DNA from: an uncultured Elusimicrobia bacterium
Lineage (GTDB): Bacteria > Elusimicrobiota > Elusimicrobia > UBA1565 > UBA9628
Length of the DNA stretch: 64,000 bases
Direction of reading: 5' to 3'
Assembly: GCA_903830945.1 (NCBI GenBank)
Contig: CAIKVT010000058.1
Location: forward strand, 1 to 64,000
A program made the position numbers and the translations under genes. Below, piece by piece: positions 14,854 through 23,669 of the stretch. The notes below the pieces were generated by a model. It ran no database searches. It worked only from the letters and a program-made list of their open reading frames with translations, and had not been told where the DNA came from. Every line of letters starts with the position of its first letter. Position 1 is the first letter of the stretch.

Positions 14854-17055
14854 TCAGGGCACTAAGGAGTCGTCGGAGGCCGATCGGGACCGGATCGCGG
14901 CTTGCCCGCGCGGGATCAGTGAGATCCAGTCCGCCACGATGCGCGCCGCCTCGTCGCGATAGACGTCCGGGGCTGATGGGTCCTTGTTCTCTTCTTCCTC
15001 CCCGTTGAGGTCTGCCGTCTTGGCTTGGGTCGAGGCCTGCACCGCGGTCGCTGCGGGCTTGCTGATCAGCGCTTCCAGGGTGATTTCGACTTCAGGGAAT
15101 TTCGGCGTCTTGCGTGCGGCGCGCGCGGCCTTGCGGTTCTTGGCGCGATCTTCGTCGGCGGTCTTCTCGGCCCGGCGCTTGCCCTCGTTGAGCGAGAGCG
15201 CTTTGTCCTTCTGCTGCTTCTGGTAGCGTTCGATGTCCTCGCGGATGTAGCCGAACTCCGGTGAGGCTGCGACCCGCACCTGCGAGTCCTTGTCGAGCTG
15301 GGCTAGGACCGGCGTCACCTTGTCGAGTTTTTGGTACGGGACCGGCTCTACCTCGTCATAAGGCATGGCATTTTTAAGAGAGGTCTCGGTCATGTCCATG
15401 GAGTCCGCCACGGCCGGCATGCGGATGTCGGGGATGACTCCGCGGTTCTGGGTCGAGCCGCCGGAGATGCGGTAGAATTTCTGGATGGTGAGTTTGAGCG
15501 AGCCCGGCTTGTGCTCGCGCAGGGCCGAGGGCATATACTGGTCGAGCTCCACGACCGACTGTACCGTGCCTTTGCCGAAGGTGCTCTTGTGGCCCGCGAT
15601 CACGGCGCGGCCGTAGTCCTGCAGGGCCGCGGCCAGGATCTCCGAGGCCGAGGCCGAGGCGCGTGAGGTCAGCACCAGCATGGGCCCCGCATAGGAAACG
15701 TCGCTCTCCGGGGCCGGGGTGCGCAGGACTCGGGTGAAGCCGCGGGTGTCCTTGACCTGGACCACGGCGCCGTCGTTGATGAACACTCGCGTGAGCGCCA
15801 CCGCCTCGGAGAGCGAACCTCCGCCGTTGTGGCGCAGGTCCAGGATCAGGCCGTCTATGCCCTTGGACTCCAGCGCGGCCAGGAGCTTAACTACGTCGCG
15901 CGTCGTGCTTTTGGCGTCGCCGGCACCCTTGAGGTCGGCGTAGAAGGATGGCAGGTCGATCTCGCCGATGCGGGCGCTCTTGCCGCCCGGCTCCGGGACC
16001 GTGAGGATCTTGGCCCGGGCTTCCTGGTCGGTCAGCTTGATCTCATCGCGGACCAAGGCGATGATTTCGCGCTTCGAGGAATCCGCGGACTCGGCCGGGA
16101 TGACTTTGAGGCGCACCGTGGTCCCCTTGTCGCCGCGGATGAGCTGGACCAGCCGGTCGAGCTTCATGCCCACGGCGTCCAGGAACGGCCCGTCTCCTTG
16201 GGCCACGGCCTCGACTTTGTCGTTGGGCTTGAGCCGGCCGCCCTTGGCGGCTGGACCTCCTGGAACCAGCGACACGATCTTGGCGTAGCCGTCCTCAGAA
16301 CGCAGCACGGCGCCGATGCCGACCAAGGAGAGCTTCATGCTGATGTTGAAGTTCTCCGCCGAGGGCGCGGCCATGTAGTCCGAGTGCGGGTCGTAGGAGT
16401 GGGCCAAGGCGTCGAGATAGGCCTGCAGGACGTCGTTGGCGTCGAACTCCTTGAAACTGCGCAGCAGGCGGTCGTAGCGGGTCGTTACAGTCTTGGCCGG
16501 ATCCTCGGGCTTGGCACTTCCGAGCCGCTCTTGGAGGATGTCGAATTTAACGCGCAGGCGCCAGAGGTTCGTCGATTCTTTCTCATCGGCGGGCCAGGGC
16601 AGCTCATGACGATCCACGACCAGACTTTCATCCTCCGTGAACGTGAAGGTCGAGGCCGCGAATCTTTCAACTTGGGTCTTGCGTTCCTGCGCGCGCTTGA
16701 GGAAGCGCTCGAAGATTTCGTAGGCCGGGGAGAGGTCGCCGTTGCGGATCGACTCGCCCATGCGGTCTCCGTAGCGGGTCCCGAACTCATCCACGTCGGA
16801 CTTTTCGAAGAACATGTGGTTGTAGTCGTAGTATTCGAGATATTCGTGCAGCCATTGCCGGGACAGGGATTCGTCGATGGGCCGGTGGTTGTAGTGGGTC
16901 TGTTCGAAGATGCGCGCCACGAGCTGGGCCACGACCTGCTCGGCCGGGGTCGATTCCAGGACGGCCCAGGCCGGCAGGGACCACGCGGCGATGAGGACGA
17001 GGGTCAGGGACGCGGCCCGGCCAGTCCACCTCAGGTGGGTCCGCCAATTGCTCAT
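14854..17055 (-). CDS. prc: Tail-specific (C-terminal processing) protease, S41A
   Basis: A 733-residue periplasmic serine protease. Order: signal peptide (SLTLVLIAAWSLPAWA), Tsp N-terminal domain (YDYNHMFFEKSDVDEF), PDZ domain (MKLSLVGIGAVLRSEDGYAKI), S41 catalytic core with Ser in SRASASASEILAAAL and Lys in STFGKGTVQSVVEL, then the Tsp C-terminal domain. It degrades or trims periplasmic proteins. I start at MSNWRTH because CGAGGAG precedes it and a normal signal peptide follows. An upstream in-frame ATG at 17094 lies six bases after TATAAT and would add 13 residues. Confidence 0.93.
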   Translation of the reverse strand: MSNWRTHLRWTGRAASLTLVLIAAWSLPAWAVLESTPAEQVVAQLVARIFEQTHYNHRPIDESLSRQWLHEYLEYYDYNHMFFEKSDVDEFGTRYGDRMGESIRNGDLSPAYEIFERFLKRAQERKTQVERFAASTFTFTEDESLVVDRHELPWPADEKESTNLWRLRVKFDILQERLGSAKPEDPAKTVTTRYDRLLRSFKEFDANDVLQAYLDALAHSYDPHSDYMAAPSAENFNISMKLSLVGIGAVLRSEDGYAKIVSLVPGGPAAKGGRLKPNDKVEAVAQGDGPFLDAVGMKLDRLVQLIRGDKGTTVRLKVIPAESADSSKREIIALVRDEIKLTDQEARAKILTVPEPGGKSARIGEIDLPSFYADLKGAGDAKSTTRDVVKLLAALESKGIDGLILDLRHNGGGSLSEAVALTRVFINDGAVVQVKDTRGFTRVLRTPAPESDVSYAGPMLVLTSRASASASEILAAALQDYGRAVIAGHKSTFGKGTVQSVVELDQYMPSALREHKPGSLKLTIQKFYRISGGSTQNRGVIPDIRMPAVADSMDMTETSLKNAMPYDEVEPVPYQKLDKVTPVLAQLDKDSQVRVAASPEFGYIREDIERYQKQQKDKALSLNEGKRRAEKTADEDRAKNRKAARAARKTPKFPEVEITLEALISKPAATAVQASTQAKTADLNGEEEENKDPSAPDVYRDEAARIVADWISLIPRGQAAIRSRSASDDSLVP

Positions 17056-17100
17056 GGTCGCTCCTCGCGGCGGCTGCGCTGCAGCATCGGGCATGGCTCT

Positions 17101-17106
17101 ATTATA
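17101..17106 (-). promoter_or_regulatory. -10 box of prc
   Basis: TATAAT on the minus strand, six bases before an in-frame ATG (17094) and 45 bases before the Shine-Dalgarno-preceded ATG (17055). Confidence 0.5.
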
Positions 17107-17164
17107 GATAGGGAAGGAGCGTCGGCGCTAGGGGGTGGCGTTCAGATTCCTTCGGCGGCAGGCC

Positions 17165-18418
17165 CTATTTCGTCTGGGGCGGCGCCGGTTTGAGGAAGTT
17201 CCGCACTGCGCGCAGGGCATTTTTGACCGGGGCTAAGAACGGGAATTTCTTCTCCAGCGCGAGGATGTCGCTTTGGGCGGCCGTAATCTTCGGGTCGAGG
17301 CGGCCCATGTCTTCGTAGGCCCTGCTGCGCACCTCCGCTGCGTTCCCGTGGAATTCAGCCGCGGCGAACTCGTAGGGGTGATCGACCAGCACTCTGAGGG
17401 AGGCCTTTTCTTTCAGAAGCCCGCGGAGTTTGTCCCGGAGCTGCCGGTGCTCTTGCCGGATCGCGGCTTCCATCTGGGCGATGGCTTGCTGCTTTTGGGT
17501 GATCTGGGGTTCAAGCGCTCTGCCTTGCTGGTAGGCGACGGCGCGCGCTTCGGCTGCGCCGCCTCGGTATTCAGGCGCCAGGCTGGAGAGCGCTCTGCCG
17601 GAGTGCAGGAGCAAGTCGTGCTGCTCGCGCAGCGCTTTGAGCTGGCTCTTCGCTCGAGCGAGGTCTTCCGAGCTTGTGGGCCGCTCCCCAGCCACGGCTG
17701 GGGTGGCAGGTCCTGACAACGAAGGGGTGTGCGGGCTGAGCCGGGCATGCTGACGCGCGAAACTCTGCGGATCCGCTGGTCCCGACTGGATCGCTCCGGC
17801 ATTTTTTTCTCCGGGCAGAGATTTCACTGGAGACTTGCCTTGTAAGCCTTGGGCGATGTCCCTGATCTTCGCGTCGAGGCGGGCGCGCTGCGCCTCGGAG
17901 AGCTGGGTGTGCGCCTGGACATAGACCTTTGCGAGGTGAGTGATCTCAGAGGCGGGCAGGTAATCGCCTGAAGCCTGGCCCAACACGTAGAGTTTAGCCA
18001 CCAGTTCTGGAGAAACTTCCTGGTTGGCCTGCTGGGTCAGGGCCGTCGCTTCTTGTTGGACCGTCTCCTGGGTCTTGACCGCGGCGGATTCGAGCAGGGC
18101 GCGTTGGGCTTCCGGGGCCATGCCGGAGAAGGCTTCCGGGGTCACGTTCTGTGATTCCAGAGTCATGACTATCGGCGCAAGATGCAGACGCAAGTCTGGG
18201 CTGGATAAGTCGTTTTTTAGCAGGGATAAGCAGCTCCCCGTCGGCAATGCGCTGGCGGGCAGCTGCGTGATGGATGCGCCGATGGCGCCTGCCCAGGCCC
18301 CGGGGACCGAGGTGTATAGGGACGCCCGTCCTTCGACTTGCGCGAAAGAAGGAATGTCGGATGCGGCCAGGACTCCGGCGAGCAAAGCCGCTGCCCAAAT
18401 GAATCGATTCGTTTTCAT
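17165..18418 (-). CDS. Secreted helical protein of unknown function with a duplicated segment
   Basis: A 417-residue protein with a signal peptide (FIWAAALLAGVLAASDIPSFA). It is rich in Ala, Gln and Glu, and long stretches look coiled-coil (LARAKSQLKALREQHDLLL). Two C-terminal segments are clearly related: YRGGAAEARAVAYQQGRALE and FHGNAAEVRSRAYEDMGRLD, each followed by PxIT and a helix. I do not recognise a family. It is downstream of the PC4 gene on the same strand, and prc follows it. AGAGGA precedes the start. Confidence 0.7.
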   Translation of the reverse strand: MKTNRFIWAAALLAGVLAASDIPSFAQVEGRASLYTSVPGAWAGAIGASITQLPASALPTGSCLSLLKNDLSSPDLRLHLAPIVMTLESQNVTPEAFSGMAPEAQRALLESAAVKTQETVQQEATALTQQANQEVSPELVAKLYVLGQASGDYLPASEITHLAKVYVQAHTQLSEAQRARLDAKIRDIAQGLQGKSPVKSLPGEKNAGAIQSGPADPQSFARQHARLSPHTPSLSGPATPAVAGERPTSSEDLARAKSQLKALREQHDLLLHSGRALSSLAPEYRGGAAEARAVAYQQGRALEPQITQKQQAIAQMEAAIRQEHRQLRDKLRGLLKEKASLRVLVDHPYEFAAAEFHGNAAEVRSRAYEDMGRLDPKITAAQSDILALEKKFPFLAPVKNALRAVRNFLKPAPPQTK

Positions 18419-18496
18419 GGCATCCTCTGGGGTCGGCCTATGAAAAGAAGTGTAGCCCGAAGGCTGGATTCCGTCAAGACCTATGGGGCGCTGCGG

Positions 18497-18955
18497 CTAT
18501 TCTTTGACGACGAGTTGGCGCATCTCCTTGAGATAGGAGGCGGCCTGGGGCACGTCCTTGTACGGGATGCGCACGCCCTTCTTCGACCATCCTTTATAGG
18601 ATGAGTCCTCGACCCATTCGCGCAGGTCCACGCCGGTGGTGTCGCGGAAGATGGTGATGCGCACCACGAGTTCGACGCCCGCCTTCTTCGGGAAGCGGGC
18701 TAGTTCCACATCTTCGGTGGTCTCGGGTTCCTTGGGCAGCTTTTGCAGTTCGGGAAGGACTTTGTCGAGGAGGATTGCGTTTAAAGTAATGCCGGACTTC
18801 GTGGGCCCCGTGTAGGAATCGCCCTGGATAAAGGTGCGGATTGATCCGTATTTGTAGCCCTTGTACTCGTCCACGTAGAACTTAAGCTGGGTGGTTTCCG
18901 ACAGGGAGATGGTCCCTAATTCCTTGAGAGGCTTGAATTCTCGGGGTTCTGCCAT
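18497..18955 (-). CDS. Tandem PC4/p15-like ssDNA-binding protein
   Basis: A 152-residue protein containing two copies of the PC4 fold. Copy 1 (about residues 15-70): LKFYVDEYKGYKYGSIRTF and PTKSGITLNAILLDKVLPEL. Copy 2 (about 90-150): ITIFRDTTGVDLREWVEDS and SKKGVRIPYKDVPQAASYL. PC4 and its bacterial relatives bind single-stranded or melted DNA as homodimers, so a two-domain chain may act as a covalent pseudo-dimer. TATAAT and GGAGGG are both present upstream, giving a short leader. It diverges from the CNNM gene with 62 bp between the starts. Confidence 0.75.
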   Translation of the reverse strand: MAEPREFKPLKELGTISLSETTQLKFYVDEYKGYKYGSIRTFIQGDSYTGPTKSGITLNAILLDKVLPELQKLPKEPETTEDVELARFPKKAGVELVVRITIFRDTTGVDLREWVEDSSYKGWSKKGVRIPYKDVPQAASYLKEMRQLVVKE

Positions 18956-18975
18956 TGTCCCTCCGACTATCCACA

Positions 18976-18981
18976 ATTATA
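18976..18981 (-). promoter_or_regulatory. -10 box of the PC4-like gene
   Basis: TATAAT on the minus strand. The transcript would have a leader of roughly 14 nt holding GGAGGG, so this gene uses a Shine-Dalgarno, unlike its divergent neighbour. Confidence 0.5.
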
Positions 18982-19003
18982 CCATAACCTGGCTGCCAAA
19001 ATA

Positions 19004-19009
19004 TATAAT
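19004..19009 (+). promoter_or_regulatory. -10 box of the CNNM-EIIA gene (leaderless)
   Basis: TATAAT ends eight bases before the ATG and no ribosome site is present. Confidence 0.5.
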
Positions 19010-19017
19010 ACTCGCGG

Positions 19018-20544
19018 ATGTTTACATTATTAATCGTCTGTCTGTTGCTTATCTCGGGCAACGCTTTCTTTGTGGCCATGGAGCTTTCTCTGATCCGTGT
19101 GCGTTCCTCCCGCATGGAGTTGCTGGCCCGTAAGGGCAACCTCAGCGCCATACAGGTTCAGGAGATGCTCGGAAGTCTCGATGACTACATGGCCGCTTTT
19201 CAGTTGGGCATCACGGTGCTCAGCCTGGCTTTGGGCTGGATCGGCGAGCCGGCCCTGGCCCATTGGGTGGAACATCGTTTGAGCGGGCTTGGTGTCATGT
19301 TGCCTGGTCATTTCGTCCATGCCCTCGCCTTAACCGTTGGGCTGAGCCTCCTGTCGACGATCCAGATCGTCCTGGGGGAACTGGTGCCTCGGGCCGTCGG
19401 AATCCAGAAGGCCGAGGTGATTTCGCTTTGGGGATCCTTCCCCATGAAGGCCTATGCGCGGGCGATCCGGCCTCTTGTCGCGCTCATGTCCGGCCTTTCC
19501 AAGGCCGTGCTCAGGCTCCTGGGCCTCAAGCCGGCCGCGGAATCAGACTCCACCCTTTCTGAGGAGGAGATGCGCGTTCTCTTGGGGGAGAATCAGGAGA
19601 AAGGCTCCTTCCCGTTGGAGCGACTCCTCTTGCTGGAGAACCTCTTCGACCTGGGCCGGGCTTTGGTCGAAGAGGCCATGGTCCCAGCGGAGAAAGTCGC
19701 TTTTCTTTCCGTGGAAAAGAGCTGGGCTGAGAATATGGAGATCGTCCGTCTGCGGCGCTTTTCCCGCTATCCCCTTTGCGCCGGCGGCCTCGACAACGTC
19801 TTGGGCATGGTCCACATCAAGGACTTGGTGCTCAAGATGCCTGCGCCTCTGGCGCTGGACGCTTCGGCTCCGGACCTGCGCCAGATCAGGCGCGAGTTGG
19901 CTGAGGTCTCCGAGGGGGAATCCTTGGAGAAGCTGGTCAAGATCTTTCCAGACAAGGGCATCCACATGGCCGTGGTAAAGAACGCTCAGGGCCGCGTCAC
20001 GGGGCTGATCACCCTGGAGGACATCCTGGAGGAGCTCGTCGGCGAGATCAATGATGAGTTCGACCTGCCCCAGGCCTGGAACCTGGCGGATCTGGTCGTG
20101 GGCCCGGCGGTCGCAGTCGGCCTGCAGGCCTCCGACCGCAAGGCGGCCGTGGCCGTTCTGCTTTCCAGGCTCAAGGAGGCGGTGCCGGAGATTAATGAGG
20201 AGGAGATACTCAAGGCGGTCATTGATCGCGAGGCCAAGCTTTCCAGTGCGGTCGGCCGCGGCGCGGCCGTGCCGCACGCCCGGTTGCCAGGACTTTCCCG
20301 GCCGTTCATCGCGGTTGGCCGCTTTGCCAAGCCGGTGCCCGGCCCTGCTCCGGACAACGTGCCGGTGCGCCTGGTCTTCCTCATCCTGACGCCGGTCTCC
20401 GCCCCCATCATTCAGCTTAGGATCCTTAGCCGCATCGCGGCGCTTTTGACAAACGAGAACCTGCGCCGCAAGCTTCTGCGTGCTAAGACCGGTGAAGCCC
20501 TGCTGGAGACCCTGCGCACCGCGGACACCCTGCTGGCCGTCTAA
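19018..20544 (+). CDS. CNNM/CBS membrane protein fused to a PTS EIIA-like domain
   Basis: A 508-residue inner-membrane protein. Residues 1-190 are a CNNM (DUF21) domain with several membrane helices (LIVCLLLISGNAFFVAMELS). Residues about 205-330 are a CBS pair (GLDNVLGMVHIKDLVL, GRVTGLITLEDILEELVGEI). Instead of the usual CorC/HlyC C-terminal domain there is a type-2 PTS EIIA-like domain with the phosphorylatable His in GRGAAVPHARLPGL (His420) and PVRLVFLILTPVSAPIIQLR. CNNM proteins handle Mg2+ or other cations. The fusion suggests phosphorylation-coupled control of transport, which is inference. Confidence 0.82.
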   Translation: MFTLLIVCLLLISGNAFFVAMELSLIRVRSSRMELLARKGNLSAIQVQEMLGSLDDYMAAFQLGITVLSLALGWIGEPALAHWVEHRLSGLGVMLPGHFVHALALTVGLSLLSTIQIVLGELVPRAVGIQKAEVISLWGSFPMKAYARAIRPLVALMSGLSKAVLRLLGLKPAAESDSTLSEEEMRVLLGENQEKGSFPLERLLLLENLFDLGRALVEEAMVPAEKVAFLSVEKSWAENMEIVRLRRFSRYPLCAGGLDNVLGMVHIKDLVLKMPAPLALDASAPDLRQIRRELAEVSEGESLEKLVKIFPDKGIHMAVVKNAQGRVTGLITLEDILEELVGEINDEFDLPQAWNLADLVVGPAVAVGLQASDRKAAVAVLLSRLKEAVPEINEEEILKAVIDREAKLSSAVGRGAAVPHARLPGLSRPFIAVGRFAKPVPGPAPDNVPVRLVFLILTPVSAPIIQLRILSRIAALLTNENLRRKLLRAKTGEALLETLRTADTLLAV

Positions 20545-20554
20545 TTAGTAGTAT

Positions 20555-21997
20555 ATGACTGGTATGACTCAGGGGCGGCCTCGCCGCGTTGCGGTCTTGG
20601 GCGCGGGGATTACGGGGCTCTCCGCGGCCTACGAATTGCGCCGCCGTGGGGGCGGGCGCCAGTTGCCGCCCGAAGTGGTCGTCTTCGAGTCGGCGGATCG
20701 CGTCGGGGGCAAGATCCGCACCGAGACGCATGACGGCGTGCTCTACGAGGCCGGGCCGGACTCCTTGAGCATGGCTAAGCCGCAGGCCATGGAGCTGGTG
20801 CGGGAGCTGGGATTGGGCCCTGAACTTCTGCACACCAACGCCCGGCACCGCCTCCTCCTTATTCTGGCCGGCGGTCGATTGCGGTCCTTGCCTGAGGGTA
20901 TGGGGCAGGGCATGCCCTCGCGTTGGTGGCCTTTCTTGTGTAGCGACCTATTGAGCTGGAAGGCCAAGCTGCGTCTCTTGGGTGAGCCGTTGGTACCAGC
21001 CGAGGACGGGGAGAGCGACGAGTCCCTGGCGGAATTTTTCGGCCGACGTCTGGGCCTGGAGGTTGTGGAGCGGTTGGTGGAGCCGATCCTGGCCGGTGCC
21101 TGCCTGGGCGATCCGGCGCGCCTGAGTTTGCGCAGCACTTTCCCGCAGTTCGCGGACATGGAACGTCGCGGGGGTCTGCTCCGTGGATTCTGGCGGGGGC
21201 GGACTCGACGCTTGGCGCCCTCGACGGAGACCGTCTGGCCCGTGACCTTGCGTGGCGGCCTCTCTCTTATTTCTGAGACCTTGGCGCGGCGTCTGCCCTC
21301 CGGCTGCCTGCGTCTGGGCGCTGTCGTGACCAGGCTGTCGCGCCGCAGCGGCGGCTGGGAGGTGCGGACTGCGGCGGGGCCGGAGGCCTTTGACGCTGTG
21401 ATCGCGGCCCTGCCGGCCCCGGCTCTTGCCCCGGTTGTAGAGGTGGTCGACCAGGAGCTTGCCGGTATCCTGCGCGAGATCCCTTATGTCGCTGCTGCGG
21501 CGGTCACTTTGGCGTATGACCGCAAGGGTTTTTCTCACCCGCTTGACGCATGTGGATTGATCGTGCCTCGCTCTGAGGGCCGTCATCTGGCCGCCGCTGT
21601 TTTCACTTCGATCAAGTTCTCCGGTCGGACGCCGGCGGACCTGGTCCTGGTGCGGGGCCTGCTGGGCGGGGCGGGGCGCGACTTGGAGGCGGTCGGCGAG
21701 GATGCCTCGGCCGCGCGCACGGTGCGCAACGAATTGCGCGACATCCTAGGATTGGGAGAGGCGCATCCGCGCTGGACCCGGGTGTCGCGCTGGCCGGCCG
21801 CGTACCCCCAGTACACCATCGGCCACGCCTTGCGTTTGCGTCGCCTGGAGTCCTGCTTGCACTCCTGTCCCGGGTTGATCTTCGCCGGAGAATCCTATCG
21901 CGGCGCGGGCCTGCCAGACTGCGTACGTTCCGGCCGGCTTGCCGCGGCCAAGGCACTGACGCCTGCCGGCGGCCGCGTCGTTTCCGGGGTTGCTTAG
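20555..21997 (+). CDS. hemY: Protoporphyrinogen oxidase, HemY type
   Basis: A 480-residue FAD-dependent amine-oxidase-fold protein. The N-terminal dinucleotide motif is VAVLGAGITGLSAAYEL, followed by VGGKIRTE and YEAGPDSLSM, and the C-terminus has the second FAD motif GLIFAGESYRGAGLPDCVRS. It oxidises protoporphyrinogen IX or coproporphyrinogen III in heme synthesis. No other heme genes are in the window. Its TAG stop overlaps the GTG start of rlmN by one base, implying translational coupling. Confidence 0.88.
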   Translation: MTGMTQGRPRRVAVLGAGITGLSAAYELRRRGGGRQLPPEVVVFESADRVGGKIRTETHDGVLYEAGPDSLSMAKPQAMELVRELGLGPELLHTNARHRLLLILAGGRLRSLPEGMGQGMPSRWWPFLCSDLLSWKAKLRLLGEPLVPAEDGESDESLAEFFGRRLGLEVVERLVEPILAGACLGDPARLSLRSTFPQFADMERRGGLLRGFWRGRTRRLAPSTETVWPVTLRGGLSLISETLARRLPSGCLRLGAVVTRLSRRSGGWEVRTAAGPEAFDAVIAALPAPALAPVVEVVDQELAGILREIPYVAAAAVTLAYDRKGFSHPLDACGLIVPRSEGRHLAAAVFTSIKFSGRTPADLVLVRGLLGGAGRDLEAVGEDASAARTVRNELRDILGLGEAHPRWTRVSRWPAAYPQYTIGHALRLRRLESCLHSCPGLIFAGESYRGAGLPDCVRSGRLAAAKALTPAGGRVVSGVA

Positions 21998-23028
21998 TGG
22001 ACCTGCGGCGCGCGGCCAAGGTGATCAAGGACTTGGGTTTGCCGCCCTACCGCCTCGATCAAGTGAGGCGGGCGGTCTTCGGGCATGCCGTTTCCTCTTA
22101 TGAGGAGATCTCGGTTTTGCCTATGGAACTGCGCGCCGAACTGACGCGCTCGGCTGCGATCCTGTGCCTGGCGCCCCGCGAGGTCCTCGTCTCTCCGGAC
22201 GGCCGCGCGCGCAAGGCGGCGCTGGCGCTTCTCGATGGGAAGGTCGTGGAGACCGTGCTGCTGCGTCCGAGCCCACGGCGCTGGACGGCCTGCGTTTCCA
22301 CGCAGGTCGGCTGCGCCTTTGGCTGCGTCTTCTGCGCCACGGGGCGAATGGGCTTCGTGCGCGATCTGACCGCGGAGGAGATCACGGACCAGGTCCTGTT
22401 CTGGCGCCGGCACATGCTGCGCGAAGGCCTGGAGGGAGGCGTGAGCAACGTGGTCTACATGGGTATGGGCGAGCCCTTGGCCAACTACGCGGCTGTGGCC
22501 CAGAGCCTTAAGGACCTCATCGACCCCAGGCAGCACGGCATCGGTGCCCGGCATGTCTCGGTCTCGACCGTGGGCATCCCCCAGGGCATCGAGCGCTTCG
22601 CCGCAGATTTTCCGCAGATCAACCTGGCTGTTTCCCTGCACGCGGCTGAAGACGAGCTGCGCAGCCGGCTCGTGCCGGCCAACCGGGCCTTTCCCTTGGC
22701 GGAACTGGCCCGGGCACTGGAACGCTACCTCGGCATCAGCTCCCGAAAGGTCCTTTTGGAATACGCTCTGCTGGCCGGAGTCAACGACCGGGCGCGCGAC
22801 GCCGACGCCCTCGTGGCTTTCGTCCGCCGGTTGGGCCGGCCCGAGCTTTTTCACGTCAATCTCATCCTTTATAATCCGACTGAGGCTTCGTTGCGGCCCA
22901 CGTCCGAGCTTGAGGCGCGGCGGTTCCAGGACCGTCTGCTGGCCGCCGGTCTGAAGGCCACGCTGCGCCAGAGCCTGGGCGCCGACATCCGGGGGGCCTG
23001 CGGACAACTCGTGTCCGAGAGGAGATAA
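21997..23028 (+). CDS. rlmN: 23S rRNA (A2503-C2)/tRNA (A37-C2) methyltransferase
   Basis: A 343-residue radical SAM enzyme. The 4Fe-4S motif CAFGCVFC, GMGEPLANY, and the C-terminal methyl-carrier Cys in ADIRGACGQL are all present. The GTG start overlaps the hemY stop as TAGTG. It methylates A2503 of 23S rRNA and A37 of some tRNAs. It is followed immediately by msrC with a one-base gap. Confidence 0.95.
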   Translation: MDLRRAAKVIKDLGLPPYRLDQVRRAVFGHAVSSYEEISVLPMELRAELTRSAAILCLAPREVLVSPDGRARKAALALLDGKVVETVLLRPSPRRWTACVSTQVGCAFGCVFCATGRMGFVRDLTAEEITDQVLFWRRHMLREGLEGGVSNVVYMGMGEPLANYAAVAQSLKDLIDPRQHGIGARHVSVSTVGIPQGIERFAADFPQINLAVSLHAAEDELRSRLVPANRAFPLAELARALERYLGISSRKVLLEYALLAGVNDRARDADALVAFVRRLGRPELFHVNLILYNPTEASLRPTSELEARRFQDRLLAAGLKATLRQSLGADIRGACGQLVSERR

Positions 23029-23029
23029 G

Positions 23030-23575
23030 ATGGAAGACTTCCCTGATCGATCCACGGAGACGGAGGAGGAGCGCCTCAGGGGGCGCCCTTCCCGCGCGCG
23101 CTACGATAAGGTGCATCTGGCTCTGGAACGCAAGTGGCGGCGGCGGGAACTCAAGGCCGACCGCATGATGCGCGAAGTGGTGGACGTCCTTTGGGACACA
23201 TTCGCCGACAGTCCCTACTCTTGGTGCGGCTTCTATCTGCTCGCGGCGGACGGCCAGAGCCTAGTGCTGGGGCCGCATCGCGACACGCCGGCCTGCTCGC
23301 CTTTGCCTATGCACGGGGTTTGCGGCCGTGTGGCGTTCAGCGGCCAGGCGCTGGTGATCCCGGATGCGAAGGCTCCGGGCGAGGCTCTTATCGCATGCGA
23401 CCCCCGCACCCTTTCGGAGATCGCTCTGCCGGTTTTCGACAAGAGCGGGAAGGTCTGGGCCGTTTTCAACGTGGACAGCGCGGCGCCCGCGGCTTTCGAC
23501 GAGATGGACCAGAGGTGGCTGGAGAAGATCCTTAAGCGCTTCGATGAGACCGGCGCGCCTGAGTCGGGCCGCTGA
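23030..23575 (+). CDS. msrC: Free methionine-(R)-sulfoxide reductase, GAF type
   Basis: A 181-residue protein with a 40-residue basic N-terminal extension and then a GAF domain of the fRMsr (YebR) type. All three family cysteines can be placed: TPACSPLPM, HGVCGRVAF and LIACDPRTLSEI, followed by VFNVDS. It reduces free Met-R-sulfoxide. GAGAGGAG precedes the ATG and overlaps the end of rlmN, so it belongs to the same operon. The N-terminal extension is longer than usual. Confidence 0.87.
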   Translation: MEDFPDRSTETEEERLRGRPSRARYDKVHLALERKWRRRELKADRMMREVVDVLWDTFADSPYSWCGFYLLAADGQSLVLGPHRDTPACSPLPMHGVCGRVAFSGQALVIPDAKAPGEALIACDPRTLSEIALPVFDKSGKVWAVFNVDSAAPAAFDEMDQRWLEKILKRFDETGAPESGR

Positions 23576-23669
23576 ATTTCATGGGCGTTGTCCGGCGCTT
23601 CGGCAAGAGTTTGCGGTGTGCCACAACCAGGGCGGAAGGTCTGGAAGAAGGATAGGGGGCCAGGCAAGA

